From: DAOPXV01 sp035352535
GTDB taxonomy: Bacteria; Muiribacteriota; UBA9980
Assembly: GCA_964545075.1 (NCBI GenBank)
Contig: CAZJFS010000015.1
Span: forward strand, 1 to 44,545
Reading direction: 5' to 3'
Length of the DNA: 44,545 bases
Shown here: positions 23,502-33,100 of the stretch, piece by piece
Layout: each line of letters starts with the position of its first letter
How positions within the stretch are numbered: the stretch's first letter is position 1
The notes under the pieces: model-generated
Database searches by the model: none
Told to the model about the DNA's origin: nothing
The model's input: the letters and a program-made list of their open reading frames with translations, nothing else
Made by a program: the position numbers and the translations under genes

Positions 23502-25370
23502 TTAAAAATTTTCTTCGATGCTGTTAAGCTTTATATCGTGAATGGGGATAGTGAAATAAAAAACGCTTCCGTGCTTTGAACTTTCGCACCATATCTTTCC
23601 GTGATGCGCTTCAATTATCTCACGCGCAATGGAGAGTCCGAGTCCGACGTTTCCGCCTGATTCGCCTTCTTCTTCGTTTACCCTGAAAAATCGTTCGAAG
23701 ATCTTTTCATGGTATTTTTCATCTATTCCCTTTCCGGTGTCTTTTACCGAAAAGACCGCGTGGTTATTTTCGATAACCGCTTTAGCTAATATTTCCCCTT
23801 CGTTCGGAGTATATTTAAGAGCGTTCGAGATAAGATTGTTTATAACGCATACTATTTTGTCCGGATCGGCATCGATCTTTGGCATGTTTTCGGGAACGTG
23901 ATACGCAAGACGTATTTTTTTCGAGCGAGCTTGTTCATAAAAGGGCTTGAGTGAATTTTGAATTATGTCGGAGACCGCGCAGGCGGAAATATTGAAAATG
24001 GATTTTCCCGATTCAAGGCGGGAAAGTTCCAAAAGACTGTTCACCAGTCCGGTCAACTTTTCGCCGTCTTCCCTTAGCGCGTTGAAAATTTCCTTCTGCT
24101 TGTCGTTTAACGGGCCGACGCTTTCGTCAGATAAAAGGCTTGTTCCCATGGTTATTGATGTAAGCGGCGTCTTGAATTCGTGTGAAATGACGTAAATAAA
24201 ATCGGTTTTGATCTTTTCGAGATTCTTGAAATCCGTGATATTGTAAAATAAGACGACTATGCCGATAGTGTTGGATTCCGAATCTCTGACGTCGGTCACG
24301 ATAATGCTGAAAAAAATGTTTTTGTCGCCCGATTTTAACTGGATAACCGTTCCTTTTGTTTTATCCTTATCCGGATTTTTAGATGCGTTCGATATGATAT
24401 CGAAGAGCTCGCCGTTTCTGATAGTTTCCAAAAAGTGCCGGCCCGCGGTTTTTTCTTCATTTATGTTGAAAAAATTCTCGCAAGCTTTGTTTATCAGAAC
24501 TATTTTGAAATTGTTATCGAGTACGATAAGTGGATCGGATATGCTGTGAACGATCGCTATCGATCTGTTTCTTTCGTTCATGAGATCGCCTATGGCGCTC
24601 TTTTCGAAAGCCAGAAGCCTGCGGGTCATATTGTTGAATTCGCTCGCGAGAACGCCTATTTCGTCGTCGGACACTACCTCGGCCTGTTGATTGAGATCGC
24701 CGGCCCGGAGTTTTTTAATAGTTTCCGTAAGAAGATAGACGGGCCTCAGAAACATATCGGTGAAATAGCCTGAAAGAAGGAATCCGCCGATTATTGTGGC
24801 CGAAAATATCAATATAAGCGCGTTAACCGTCTTGCCGGTTTTTTCCATAAGTTTCTCGCGCCCCATAAACATAGCTTTTTCATTAAGCGAATCGATGTCG
24901 GTAAGCATCTTTTTAATTGTTTCGAAAATTTTATGAATGTTTTCGTTATAAAAAATAGATGCGCCGGCCGTACCTTTATTATTTTTGATTTCCTGGAGTT
25001 CGGAGAATGATTTAGAGTAAGCTTGATATTCGGCTCCGATTTTTTCAACCAGTTCTTTCTCGCCGGCTTCGGTAATATTGGTCTCTTCAATCCTGAACCA
25101 TTTTGAAAAATTACTTCCGTTATCATGAAACAACTCTATTCCACCGGTTTTATCGAAGCTCAGATATGTCAGCATCGCGCTGTCCTGGCGTTCGATGGAT
25201 TCCATCATCCGATTTGCCATGTCGATGCTTTTGTAGTTGTTGACCATAAGCCCTTCCATGGACTGATTAAGGCTGTGCAGATTCCATATTGAAATGCCGC
25301 CGATGATAAACATCGCGGCGACGAGGAGCGAATATATGAAAGTAATTTTCCCTTTTAAAGTTTTAAACAT
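23502..25370 (-). CDS. Membrane histidine kinase (sensor-HAMP-PAS-HisKA-HATPase)
   Basis: 622 aa. TM1 (about 10-28), a periplasmic helical bundle of about 150 residues (30-180, four-helix-bundle type), TM2 (182-204), HAMP (about 205-258), PAS (about 268-380), HisKA with phosphoacceptor His397 (VISHEFKTPLTSI), and HATPase_c with N box NNLISNALKYT (511-521), G1 DTGKGID (544-550) and G2 GLGLSIAREIIEAHHGKI. All catalytic signatures are intact, so it is an active kinase for the response regulator directly downstream. It is transcribed from a perfect consensus promoter, divergent from kdpF. The ligand is unknown; the flanking potassium genes suggest potassium, osmotic or envelope signals. Confidence 0.9.
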   Translation of the reverse strand: MFKTLKGKITFIYSLLVAAMFIIGGISIWNLHSLNQSMEGLMVNNYKSIDMANRMMESIERQDSAMLTYLSFDKTGGIELFHDNGSNFSKWFRIEETNITEAGEKELVEKIGAEYQAYSKSFSELQEIKNNKGTAGASIFYNENIHKIFETIKKMLTDIDSLNEKAMFMGREKLMEKTGKTVNALILIFSATIIGGFLLSGYFTDMFLRPVYLLTETIKKLRAGDLNQQAEVVSDDEIGVLASEFNNMTRRLLAFEKSAIGDLMNERNRSIAIVHSISDPLIVLDNNFKIVLINKACENFFNINEEKTAGRHFLETIRNGELFDIISNASKNPDKDKTKGTVIQLKSGDKNIFFSIIVTDVRDSESNTIGIVVLFYNITDFKNLEKIKTDFIYVISHEFKTPLTSITMGTSLLSDESVGPLNDKQKEIFNALREDGEKLTGLVNSLLELSRLESGKSIFNISACAVSDIIQNSLKPFYEQARSKKIRLAYHVPENMPKIDADPDKIVCVINNLISNALKYTPNEGEILAKAVIENNHAVFSVKDTGKGIDEKYHEKIFERFFRVNEEEGESGGNVGLGLSIAREIIEAHHGKIWCESSKHGSVFYFTIPIHDIKLNSIEENF

Positions 25371-25403
25371 TTCTTGCCCGTTAATATTGAATTTATGCTA
25401 ATG

Positions 25404-25432
25404 ATTATAGACAAAGTTATATCGGTTGTCAA
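25404..25432 (-). promoter_or_regulatory. Consensus promoter of the kinase-regulator operon
   Basis: On the minus strand TTGACA (25427-25432), 17 bases, TATAAT (25404-25409): a perfect match, 34 bases before the ATG at 25370. Confidence 0.8.
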
Positions 25433-25594
25433 TATGCGGCTTGATAAATATGTCAAAAAAACCATACCTGTCCTAATAACTAAAAAATGATAGATATTAT
25501 AAGAAAAATAATTGCATTTTCAATATTCAGGTTTTCGAAGATTTGATAATTTCCAGCGGCCTTTTATTTTGAACTTCGCTTATATCAAGGGCCT

Positions 25595-25603
25595 TGTTAT
25601 AAT
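25595..25603 (+). promoter_or_regulatory. Extended -10 promoter of kdpFABCD
   Basis: TGTTATAAT (25595-25603) is an extended -10. The -35 position (TTCGCT) is weak, which would suit a promoter that needs an activator. The remainder of 25433-25594 holds no clear gene or structure. Confidence 0.5.
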
Positions 25604-25679
25604 GGATAATATAAGCTGGGACGAGGTAAATAAAAGACGTTTGAAAAAATGATTTTATGACGCCAATGGAGGTATTAAA

Positions 25680-25769
25680 ATGGATTTTGAAATGATACTG
25701 GCTTTGATATCGACGGTTTTTTTACTGTTTTATTTGACCTATTCTATAATATACCCGGAAAAGTTTTAG
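25680..25769 (+). CDS. kdpF: Potassium-transporting ATPase subunit F
   Basis: A 29-aa single-helix peptide (MDFEMILALISTVFLLFYLT, then YSIIYPEKF), the usual KdpF length. A strong GGAGG lies eight bases before the ATG, and kdpA starts 12 bases after its stop. KdpF stabilises the KdpABC complex in the inner membrane. Confidence 0.9.
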   Translation: MDFEMILALISTVFLLFYLTYSIIYPEKF

Positions 25770-25781
25770 AGGAGCGTAACG

Positions 25782-27473
25782 ATGAAAAGCCTTGAAATGA
25801 TACAAATGATTTTTTATTTTGTTTTACTTGTTTTGCTTTCTCCCGTTCTTGGCGGGTATATGGCGACGATATTCGAAGGCGGGAAGAATTTTATGACTTT
25901 CGCGCTCGGGCCTTTTGAGCGTTTGATATATAAAATGTCCGGGGTGAAACTGGACGATGAGATGGATTGGAAACGTTATGCGGCATCGCTTTTATATTTT
26001 AACTTCGCGGGTTTCGCGGCGCTTTTTTTCATGCTGATATTTCAGGACTGGCTGCCGGTGAACCCTCAAAACCTTCCGGGCCTTTCGTGGCATTTAGCCC
26101 TGAATACGGCTATGAGCTTCGTGACGAATACTAACTGGCAAAGTTACGCGGGCGAAGTTACGTTGAGCCATTTTGTGCAGATGGCGGGCCTTACGTTCCA
26201 GAATTTTGCGAGCGCCGCTACCGGAATTGCTGTAGTTCTCGCGATGGTAAGGGCGTTTACCAGACGTGAAAGTAAATTAATAGGGAATTTCTGGGTAGAT
26301 CTTGTTCGTTCTACGTTATATGTCCTGCTTCCGCTTTCGGTCGCTCTTGCGCTTACTCTTTCCCAGCAGGGAGTGATACAAAATTTTTCACCTGATATGA
26401 CCGTGAACACTATAGAGGGTGGAACTCAGAAAATAGCGTTCGGTCCCGTAGCTTCGCAGGTCGCTATTAAACAGCTCGGATCGAACGGCGGCGGTTTCTT
26501 TAATTCAAGCAGCGCGCATCCTTTTGAAAACCCGACGCCCTTTACAAATTTTCTTGAAATGTTTTCGCTGATTTTTATAGCCGCTTCGCTCGTATTTACT
26601 TACGGCAGAATGGCTGGGGCGAAAAGTCACGGCGCGGCTATTTTTGTTACTATGCTCATACTTTTAATCGTTGGCCTTTCGATATCTCTATATTCGGAAT
26701 TTTCCGTCAATCAGAATTTCAATATATCCGCAGTGATGGAAGGAAAAGAGACGCGCTTCGGTGTGGCCAACAGCGTTTTGTGGTCGGCGGCCACGACCGC
26801 CGCGTCGAACGGGTCGGTCAATTGCATGCACGCGAGTCTTACGCCCGTATCAGCAATGATAGCTATGTTAAATATCATGATAGGCGAGGTAATATTTGGC
26901 GGAGTTGGCGCGGGGCTTTATGGAATGGTAATGTTTATAATACTTACCGTTTTCATAGCCGGGCTGATGGTAGGAAGAACGCCGGAATATCTCGGAAAAA
27001 AAATAGAGGCATTTGAAGTGAAAATGGCTATTCTTGCCGTTCTGGCGCCATGCGCGACGATACTTATTTTAACCGCCGTCGCATGCGTTACGAAGTCCGG
27101 ACTTGACAGCCTTTGTAATATCGGCCCTCACGGATTATCGGAAATGCTGTATGCGTTTTCGTCAGCCGCCGGCAATAACGGCAGCGCATTTGCGGGTCTT
27201 AACGCGAATACTGCCTTCTATAACACTCTTCTGGCGATAGCGATGTTTATCGGCAGGTTTGCTATAATCATTCCGGCGCTTGCCATATCCGGAAGCATGG
27301 TAGAGAAAAAAATAACTCCTCCGTCGCCCGGAACTTTTCCGACTGACGGCGGAACTTTTGTGGCCCTTTTAATTTCGGTTATCCTTATAGTAGGGGCCCT
27401 GACATTCATGCCCGTTCTGACGCTCGGACCTGTAATAGAACAATTTTTGATGATGTCCGGCAAGGTTTTTTAA
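25782..27473 (+). CDS. kdpA: Potassium-transporting ATPase subunit A (potassium channel-like)
   Basis: 563 aa, about ten membrane helices, the potassium-binding and translocating subunit of the high-affinity Kdp pump. Conserved filter-region blocks are present: VTNTNWQSYAGE, GSNGGGFFNSSSAHPFENP, ASNGSVNCMH and SAAGNNGSAFAG. Close to the typical length of about 557 aa. A GGAG sits before the ATG. It is the second gene of kdpFABCD. Confidence 0.97.
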   Translation: MKSLEMIQMIFYFVLLVLLSPVLGGYMATIFEGGKNFMTFALGPFERLIYKMSGVKLDDEMDWKRYAASLLYFNFAGFAALFFMLIFQDWLPVNPQNLPGLSWHLALNTAMSFVTNTNWQSYAGEVTLSHFVQMAGLTFQNFASAATGIAVVLAMVRAFTRRESKLIGNFWVDLVRSTLYVLLPLSVALALTLSQQGVIQNFSPDMTVNTIEGGTQKIAFGPVASQVAIKQLGSNGGGFFNSSSAHPFENPTPFTNFLEMFSLIFIAASLVFTYGRMAGAKSHGAAIFVTMLILLIVGLSISLYSEFSVNQNFNISAVMEGKETRFGVANSVLWSAATTAASNGSVNCMHASLTPVSAMIAMLNIMIGEVIFGGVGAGLYGMVMFIILTVFIAGLMVGRTPEYLGKKIEAFEVKMAILAVLAPCATILILTAVACVTKSGLDSLCNIGPHGLSEMLYAFSSAAGNNGSAFAGLNANTAFYNTLLAIAMFIGRFAIIIPALAISGSMVEKKITPPSPGTFPTDGGTFVALLISVILIVGALTFMPVLTLGPVIEQFLMMSGKVF

Positions 27474-27500
27474 GTTTTTCACGCTTTGGAGGAATATTTT

Positions 27501-29693
27501 ATGGATAAACAACAGAATTCAACTGAACTTGGAAATATAATAAAAGAGGGAATACTTGATTCAATTAACAACAAACCCGAATGGCTGAAGGAATCGGGAT
27601 CAGGCCATTCAGGCGGGAGAGGAAACATCTTTAAAAGCGATATAATAAAAAGAGCTATAATAGACTCGTTTTTAAAACTTTCTCCTCATCTTCAACTGAA
27701 AAACCCCGTAATGTTCGTCGTGAACATCGGCGCTTTCTTATCAACCATAACCTGCGCTCGCGAAATGGCTTCCGGTAATTTTTCAGGTTTCAATCTGCAG
27801 ATTACCGTATGGTTATGGGTAACCATACTCTTCGCAAATTTCGCCGAAGCTGTCGCGGAAGGAAGAGGAAAAGCCCAGGCGGCGAGTTTGAGAAAGACAA
27901 AAACTGATAATTTCGCGAGAAAGATCGTCAACGGGACTGAAACACGAATTCCGGCGGTGGAGCTGAAAAAAGGCGATACGGTAGTTTGCGAAACCAACGA
28001 TGTTATTCCGGGCGATGGCGAGGTCATCGAAGGAATAGCGAGCGTCGACGAGTCGGCGATAACGGGCGAATCGGCTCCGGTAATTCGTGAAAGCGGCGGA
28101 GATCGAAGCGCCGTAACCGGAGGGACGAGAGTTTTGAGTGACCGTATAATCATTCAAATTACTTCAGATGCCGGAAACACCTTTATCGATAAAATGATCG
28201 CGCTCGTCGAAGGCGCCAAGCGCCAGAAGACTCCAAATGAAATAGCGCTTACGATACTTCTTTCGGGATTTACGATAGTTTTTCTTCTCGCGGTGGCCAC
28301 CCTCTACCCGTTTGCCGAATATTCGATCAGGGTGGCCGGCCAGGCTGTGAACCCTCTGACAACGCCGATATTGGTATCGCTTCTTGTATGTCTGATACCG
28401 ACGACTATAGGCGGTCTTTTAAGCGCCATCGGAATCAGCGGCATGGACAGGCTTATAAAACGCAACGTTCTCGCGACAAGCGGACGCGCGGTTGAAGCGG
28501 CGGGGGACATAGACGTTTTGCTGCTGGATAAGACGGGAACTATAACCCTTGGAAATAGAATGGCGGGCGCGTTTATACCCGCTCCGGGGATCAGGCCCGA
28601 GCGTCTGGCCGACGCCGCTCAGCTATCGTCGCTTTCGGATGAAACTCCGGAAGGTCGTTCAATAGTGGTTTTTGCGAAGGAAAATTTCGGACTTCGGGGT
28701 AGAAGCGTTAAGGAAACGGGAGCTCATTTTACCGAATTTACGGCGCAGACGAAAATGAGCGGCGTCGATTTTCCGGCCATTGGCGGAAAACCGGCCAGGA
28801 TTATCAGAAAGGGCGCGGTGGAAGCTGTAAGGGCATATATTGAAAACCTTGGAGGAAGATTTCCAGATGCCGTGCGCGAAACGGTTGATACAACTTCAAG
28901 GCGCGGCAGTACGCCGCTTGTCGTTACGGAGGGAAAAGAAGTGCTCGGGGTGATCGAGCTGAAAGACATTGTAAAAGGCGGAATAAAAGAGAGGTTCGCG
29001 GAACTTAGAAAAATGGGAATAAAAACCGTTATGATTACGGGAGATAATCCGCTGACCGCCGCGGCTATAGCCGCCGAAGCCGGAGTCGACGATTATATAG
29101 CTACGGCGACGCCTGAAATGAAGCTGAAAAGAATAAGGGACGAGCAGAAAAACGGGCATATGATAGCGATGATAGGAGATGGAACCAACGACGCTCCGGC
29201 GCTCGCGCAGGCTGACGTAGGGGTCGCGATGAATACCGGAACGCAGGCGGCGCGTGAGGCCGGGAATATGGTCGATCTGGACAGCAATCCCACGAAACTT
29301 ATCGAGGTCGTCGAGATCGGCAAGCAGCTTTTAATGACCCGCGGCGCTCTTACGACGTTTAGTATAGCCAACGATGTCGCGAAATATTTCGCGATACTTC
29401 CGGCGCTTTTTGGAAGCCTGTATGCTACGGCCGGATCTAATGGACCGCTTGCGGTATTAAACGTGATGAAACTTCATTCCCCTGAAAGCGCCATACTTTC
29501 CGCCGTGATTTTTAACGCGCTGATAATAATATTTCTTATTCCTCTGGCCCTTCGCGGAGTTGAATATAAACCGTTGGGCGCGGCCGAAATTCTGAAGAGA
29601 AATATGCTGATATACGGGTTCGGGGGTTTGATTACGCCGTTTATAGGAATAAAAATACTCGATATAATTATTGTAATGTTAAGATTGGCGTAA
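27501..29693 (+). CDS. kdpB: Potassium-transporting P-type ATPase subunit B
   Basis: 730 aa. P-type ATPase motifs: TGES (189-192) for dephosphorylation, DKTGT with phospho-Asp343, TGDNPLTAAAIAAEAGVDDY, and MIGDGTNDAPALAQADVG for the P-domain. KdpB hydrolyses ATP to drive potassium uptake through KdpA. It is about 45 residues longer than E. coli KdpB owing to a Gly/Ser-rich N-terminal extension (residues 1-45). The ATG at 27501 has GGAGG nine bases before it; a TTG 15 bases upstream is also in frame but lies inside that site. Confidence 0.96.
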   Translation: MDKQQNSTELGNIIKEGILDSINNKPEWLKESGSGHSGGRGNIFKSDIIKRAIIDSFLKLSPHLQLKNPVMFVVNIGAFLSTITCAREMASGNFSGFNLQITVWLWVTILFANFAEAVAEGRGKAQAASLRKTKTDNFARKIVNGTETRIPAVELKKGDTVVCETNDVIPGDGEVIEGIASVDESAITGESAPVIRESGGDRSAVTGGTRVLSDRIIIQITSDAGNTFIDKMIALVEGAKRQKTPNEIALTILLSGFTIVFLLAVATLYPFAEYSIRVAGQAVNPLTTPILVSLLVCLIPTTIGGLLSAIGISGMDRLIKRNVLATSGRAVEAAGDIDVLLLDKTGTITLGNRMAGAFIPAPGIRPERLADAAQLSSLSDETPEGRSIVVFAKENFGLRGRSVKETGAHFTEFTAQTKMSGVDFPAIGGKPARIIRKGAVEAVRAYIENLGGRFPDAVRETVDTTSRRGSTPLVVTEGKEVLGVIELKDIVKGGIKERFAELRKMGIKTVMITGDNPLTAAAIAAEAGVDDYIATATPEMKLKRIRDEQKNGHMIAMIGDGTNDAPALAQADVGVAMNTGTQAAREAGNMVDLDSNPTKLIEVVEIGKQLLMTRGALTTFSIANDVAKYFAILPALFGSLYATAGSNGPLAVLNVMKLHSPESAILSAVIFNALIIIFLIPLALRGVEYKPLGAAEILKRNMLIYGFGGLITPFIGIKILDIIIVMLRLA

Positions 29694-29750
29694 ATAAAGT
29701 AAATTAATGACAAATCCGGATGTTGGTATTATTTGCGAAAGGTGGAAAAT

Positions 29751-30335
29751 ATGCTTAAGGATATAATTACAGCGATAAGAATTCTGATCGTCTTGACAAT
29801 AATTACGGGATTGATGTATCCTATGTTTATAACCGTATCGGCAAAGGCGTTGTTTAGAGAAAAAGCCGCAGGAAGTCTTATCTTTTATAATGATAAAGAA
29901 GCGCTCGGCTCGGAACTTATCGGGCAGAAATTCGTTTCGGAAAAATATTTCTGGCCGAGGCCTTCGGCTGTCGATTACAATCTTCCTTCGGGCGGAAGCA
30001 ATCTCGGACCGACAAGCGCGTCGCTTGTAAAAGCGTTTAACGAGCGAAAAGTTTATTTTTTAAAGGCGCATGGATATGAAACTGGAGAAACTTCCGTAGA
30101 AGTTCCGCAGGAGCTTCTTTTTGCGTCGGCCAGCGGGATCGACCCTCATATTAGCCCGAATGGCGCAAAATTTCAAATTGGAAGAGTAGCTAATGCTCGA
30201 AAATTCGATATTTTAAAGAAAAAGCAACTTGAAAAAATCGTTGAAAATTTAATAGAATATCCTCAATTCGGTTTTCTTGGCGAACCATCGGTTAATGTTT
30301 TAAGGCTGAATAGGGCGCTCGACAAAATCAAGTGA
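29751..30335 (+). CDS. kdpC: Potassium-transporting ATPase subunit C
   Basis: 194 aa with one N-terminal membrane helix (ITAIRILIVLTIITGLMYP) and a periplasmic domain with the KdpC signatures FWPRPSAVDYNLPSGGSNLG and ASGIDPHISPNGA. It assembles with KdpA and KdpB. GGTGG precedes the ATG at 29751; a TTG 18 bases upstream is in frame but less likely. Confidence 0.95.
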   Translation: MLKDIITAIRILIVLTIITGLMYPMFITVSAKALFREKAAGSLIFYNDKEALGSELIGQKFVSEKYFWPRPSAVDYNLPSGGSNLGPTSASLVKAFNERKVYFLKAHGYETGETSVEVPQELLFASASGIDPHISPNGAKFQIGRVANARKFDILKKKQLEKIVENLIEYPQFGFLGEPSVNVLRLNRALDKIK

Positions 30336-30369
30336 AGTCAGAATTATTGGCGGACTTAAAGGATGAAAT

Positions 30370-33036
30370 ATGGTTGACGAACAAAGGCCTGATCCGGACG
30401 CGCTGCTTGAGTCGATAAAAAAAGCGGAAGATAAAGAGAAGCGCGGAAAATTGAAGATATTTTTCGGAATGTGCGCCGGCGTCGGTAAAACCTACGCCAT
30501 GCTCAAGGCTGCCCATAAAAAAAAAGCTGAAGGCGCGGATATAGTCGTAGGCTACGTCGAAACTCACAAACGCGCCGAGACGGACGAACTGACAAAAAAC
30601 CTGGAAATTATTCCCCGTAAAAAAATAGAATATAAAGGTGTAACTTTCGAGGAAATGGATATCGACGCCATACTCGAACGTTGCCCTCAAATCGCCATTG
30701 TGGACGAACTGGCGCATACGAACGCGTCTGGAAGCCGGCATCCCAAGCGATACCATGACGTGCTCGAGTTACTCGATGCCGGGATCGACGTTTACACGAC
30801 GGTAAATGTCCAGCACCTTGAGAGCCGAACCGACACGGTCGCCCAGATCACGGGCGTGATCGTGCGTGAAACGGTCCCGGACGGAATCATCGATCGCGCT
30901 TTTGAAATAGAAATAATAGATATATCGCCGGACAATCTGATAAAACGGCTTAATGAAGGAAAGGTTTATCTGGGCGCTTCCGCCGGGCGGGCGCTTGATA
31001 ATTTCTTCACGCCCGCAAACCTTACAGCGTTACGCGAAATGGCCCTGCGCATGACGGCCGAACGAGTCGATCACGACCTTCAGGATTATAAAAAGGCAAG
31101 TAATAAATCCGATGCCTGGAAATCAAGCGACAGACTAATGGTCGCGATAGGGCCGAGCCCTTTTTCGGCCCAGCTCATCAGGTGGACCAGGCGCATGGCG
31201 TATAACATGAACGCGTCCTGGATAGCGGTTTATATCGAGACTACGAAGGAGCTGAGCGAATCGGCGAAAGCTCTTCTTTCGCAGAATATTTCGCTGGCCA
31301 ATGAACTCGGCGCGGAGGTTATTTCAAAATTCGACCAGGACATCATACAGGGCCTGATGAGGGTAGCCAGGCAGAGGAACGTCACGCAGATAGTCATAGG
31401 TAAACCGCTCAGAAGCTGGGTTTCGGAAGTGATAAGGGGCGGGTCGCTCGTGGACAGGCTCGTCAGGGTGAGCGGAAATATAGACATATATGTAGTCAGA
31501 GGCGAAAAAACTGAAAAAAGAACGGCGCCTGGAATAATCGGAAATCCGAAAAAGAAAAAATCAGAACTGGTCCATTATATCATTGCGATATCGATTGTTA
31601 TAGCTACGACGTTCGTTAATTATTTGATCGCGGATATAATCGGTTACCGATCAGTCGCATTGATCTTTTTTTCAACGATAATGGCGATGGCGCTTTTCTT
31701 CGGACGCGGACCGCTTTTCGCGGCGTCCGCCATTAGCGCGCTTATCTGGGACTATTTTTTCATACCTCCTAAATTCACGTTCTATATTTCTCATATTGAA
31801 GATATATTAATGTTTTTAATGTATTTTATCGTAGCGACATTCACCGGCAACGTAACTTTCAGGATGCGGGAACGCGAAAGGGAACTTAGATTCAGCGACG
31901 AGCGTACTATGGCGCTCTACGCACTGGTAAGAGATATTTCCGGGGCCGCTAACATCGGCGACATATTGGCCGCTGCGGTAAAACAAATATCTGAAATATT
32001 TAACGCGGACGTATTGTTCTTCATAAAAGACCGCTTTGGAAAGATATCCGCGAGGCCGCACGCATCGAGTACGTTTGAAATAGATGAAAAAGAGACGGGC
32101 GTCGCCATGTGGGCGTTTAAAAACGGGAAAGCGGCGGGCATGTTCACAGATACTCTTCCGACGGCGAAAGCGGTATATTTTCCGCTTCATGCGTCGGGCG
32201 GCACTGCCGGAGTCGTAGGCCTCAAATTCAGGGAAGGCGAAAGCATGAGTTTCGAGCAAAAAGCGTTGATTGAAACTTTCGCGAACCAGATATCGCTTTC
32301 ACTCGAACGGGAAATGACTAATTATCAAAACGCCAGAAATGACGTGCTTAATCATTCCAAAAAATTCTATCAGCTCATATTAAATCTTTTTTCGAGCGAG
32401 TTCAAGGAACGTATCGATACCATTAAGAGCATACTTAATTACCCATTCGAAGACGAAAAGGGAAACGGCTTACATGAAATAAAATCTTATATAATCGATG
32501 TTAACGAGGAGCTGGAAACGCTCAGTATAGACCTTAAAAATCTTATAGAAGTGATAAATCTGAAGTCGGGTTTTCTTAACTATGAACGCGAACCGCATAA
32601 CGTTGAAACTTTGATCAAAAGCGTCCGCAAAGGGTTGAAGCGCGTGAGGGATGAGAATAAAATAGCCCGGGAAATTTCCTCCGAAGCGCCGGAGATAATG
32701 ATGGATATAAAATTGCTTTCGAAAGCTATTATAAATATTTATGACTTCGTTCTGGAAAATAATGTTGATCTTTCGAAATGCCGCATTTCCGTTCGTTCAG
32801 ATAACTCCGAAGCCATAATATATCTCATGGTTGACTATCATGATAATAAATTAATTTTGTTAAAAAATATACTTGAGAACTTTTCGTCATCCAAAAATTT
32901 CAGCCTGGATAATGTTATATTCGGGCTCTATCTCAGCACGTGCATTATTGAAGCCCATAGCGGAGCGGTCGAAGCGGAGATCAATGAAAAGGAAAACGTC
33001 GCCGCGGTTATTATCCGCCTGCCTTTTATGAATTGA
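30370..33036 (+). CDS. kdpD: KdpD-family sensor protein with degenerate histidine-kinase domain
   Basis: 888 aa. The N-terminal KdpD domain is intact: Walker A GMCAGVGKT (33-41), Walker B IVDELAHTN (about 110-118), then a universal-stress-protein domain (250-380), four membrane helices (about 400-495) and a GAF domain (about 515-640). The kinase part (about 655-888) has lost its catalytic residues: the H box reads LFSSEFKERI, with Ser676 where the phosphoacceptor His should be; the N box lacks its second Asn (IINIYDFVLEN), the G1 DxGxG is absent, and G2 is FGLYLSTCIIEAHSG. The fold outline remains alignable, so it appears to be a pseudokinase. Fifth gene of kdpFABCD, 34 bases after kdpC. No kdpE follows. 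The USP region binds c-di-AMP in some Firmicutes, so ligand sensing without phosphotransfer is conceivable. Confidence 0.88.
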   Translation: MVDEQRPDPDALLESIKKAEDKEKRGKLKIFFGMCAGVGKTYAMLKAAHKKKAEGADIVVGYVETHKRAETDELTKNLEIIPRKKIEYKGVTFEEMDIDAILERCPQIAIVDELAHTNASGSRHPKRYHDVLELLDAGIDVYTTVNVQHLESRTDTVAQITGVIVRETVPDGIIDRAFEIEIIDISPDNLIKRLNEGKVYLGASAGRALDNFFTPANLTALREMALRMTAERVDHDLQDYKKASNKSDAWKSSDRLMVAIGPSPFSAQLIRWTRRMAYNMNASWIAVYIETTKELSESAKALLSQNISLANELGAEVISKFDQDIIQGLMRVARQRNVTQIVIGKPLRSWVSEVIRGGSLVDRLVRVSGNIDIYVVRGEKTEKRTAPGIIGNPKKKKSELVHYIIAISIVIATTFVNYLIADIIGYRSVALIFFSTIMAMALFFGRGPLFAASAISALIWDYFFIPPKFTFYISHIEDILMFLMYFIVATFTGNVTFRMRERERELRFSDERTMALYALVRDISGAANIGDILAAAVKQISEIFNADVLFFIKDRFGKISARPHASSTFEIDEKETGVAMWAFKNGKAAGMFTDTLPTAKAVYFPLHASGGTAGVVGLKFREGESMSFEQKALIETFANQISLSLEREMTNYQNARNDVLNHSKKFYQLILNLFSSEFKERIDTIKSILNYPFEDEKGNGLHEIKSYIIDVNEELETLSIDLKNLIEVINLKSGFLNYEREPHNVETLIKSVRKGLKRVRDENKIAREISSEAPEIMMDIKLLSKAIINIYDFVLENNVDLSKCRISVRSDNSEAIIYLMVDYHDNKLILLKNILENFSSSKNFSLDNVIFGLYLSTCIIEAHSGAVEAEINEKENVAAVIIRLPFMN

Positions 33037-33100
33037 GGCGGATCTTGGACTTTCATTTGTTTAATTTATGCCATTATACTCGCGGCGGTATCTTTGGAGT

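Noticed and set aside
25602..25652. A 16-codon frame (MDNISWDEVNKRRLKK) before kdpF
   Set aside because: Its ATG overlaps the predicted -10, so the transcript would start inside it, and it has no ribosome-binding site; similarity to anything known is not visible.
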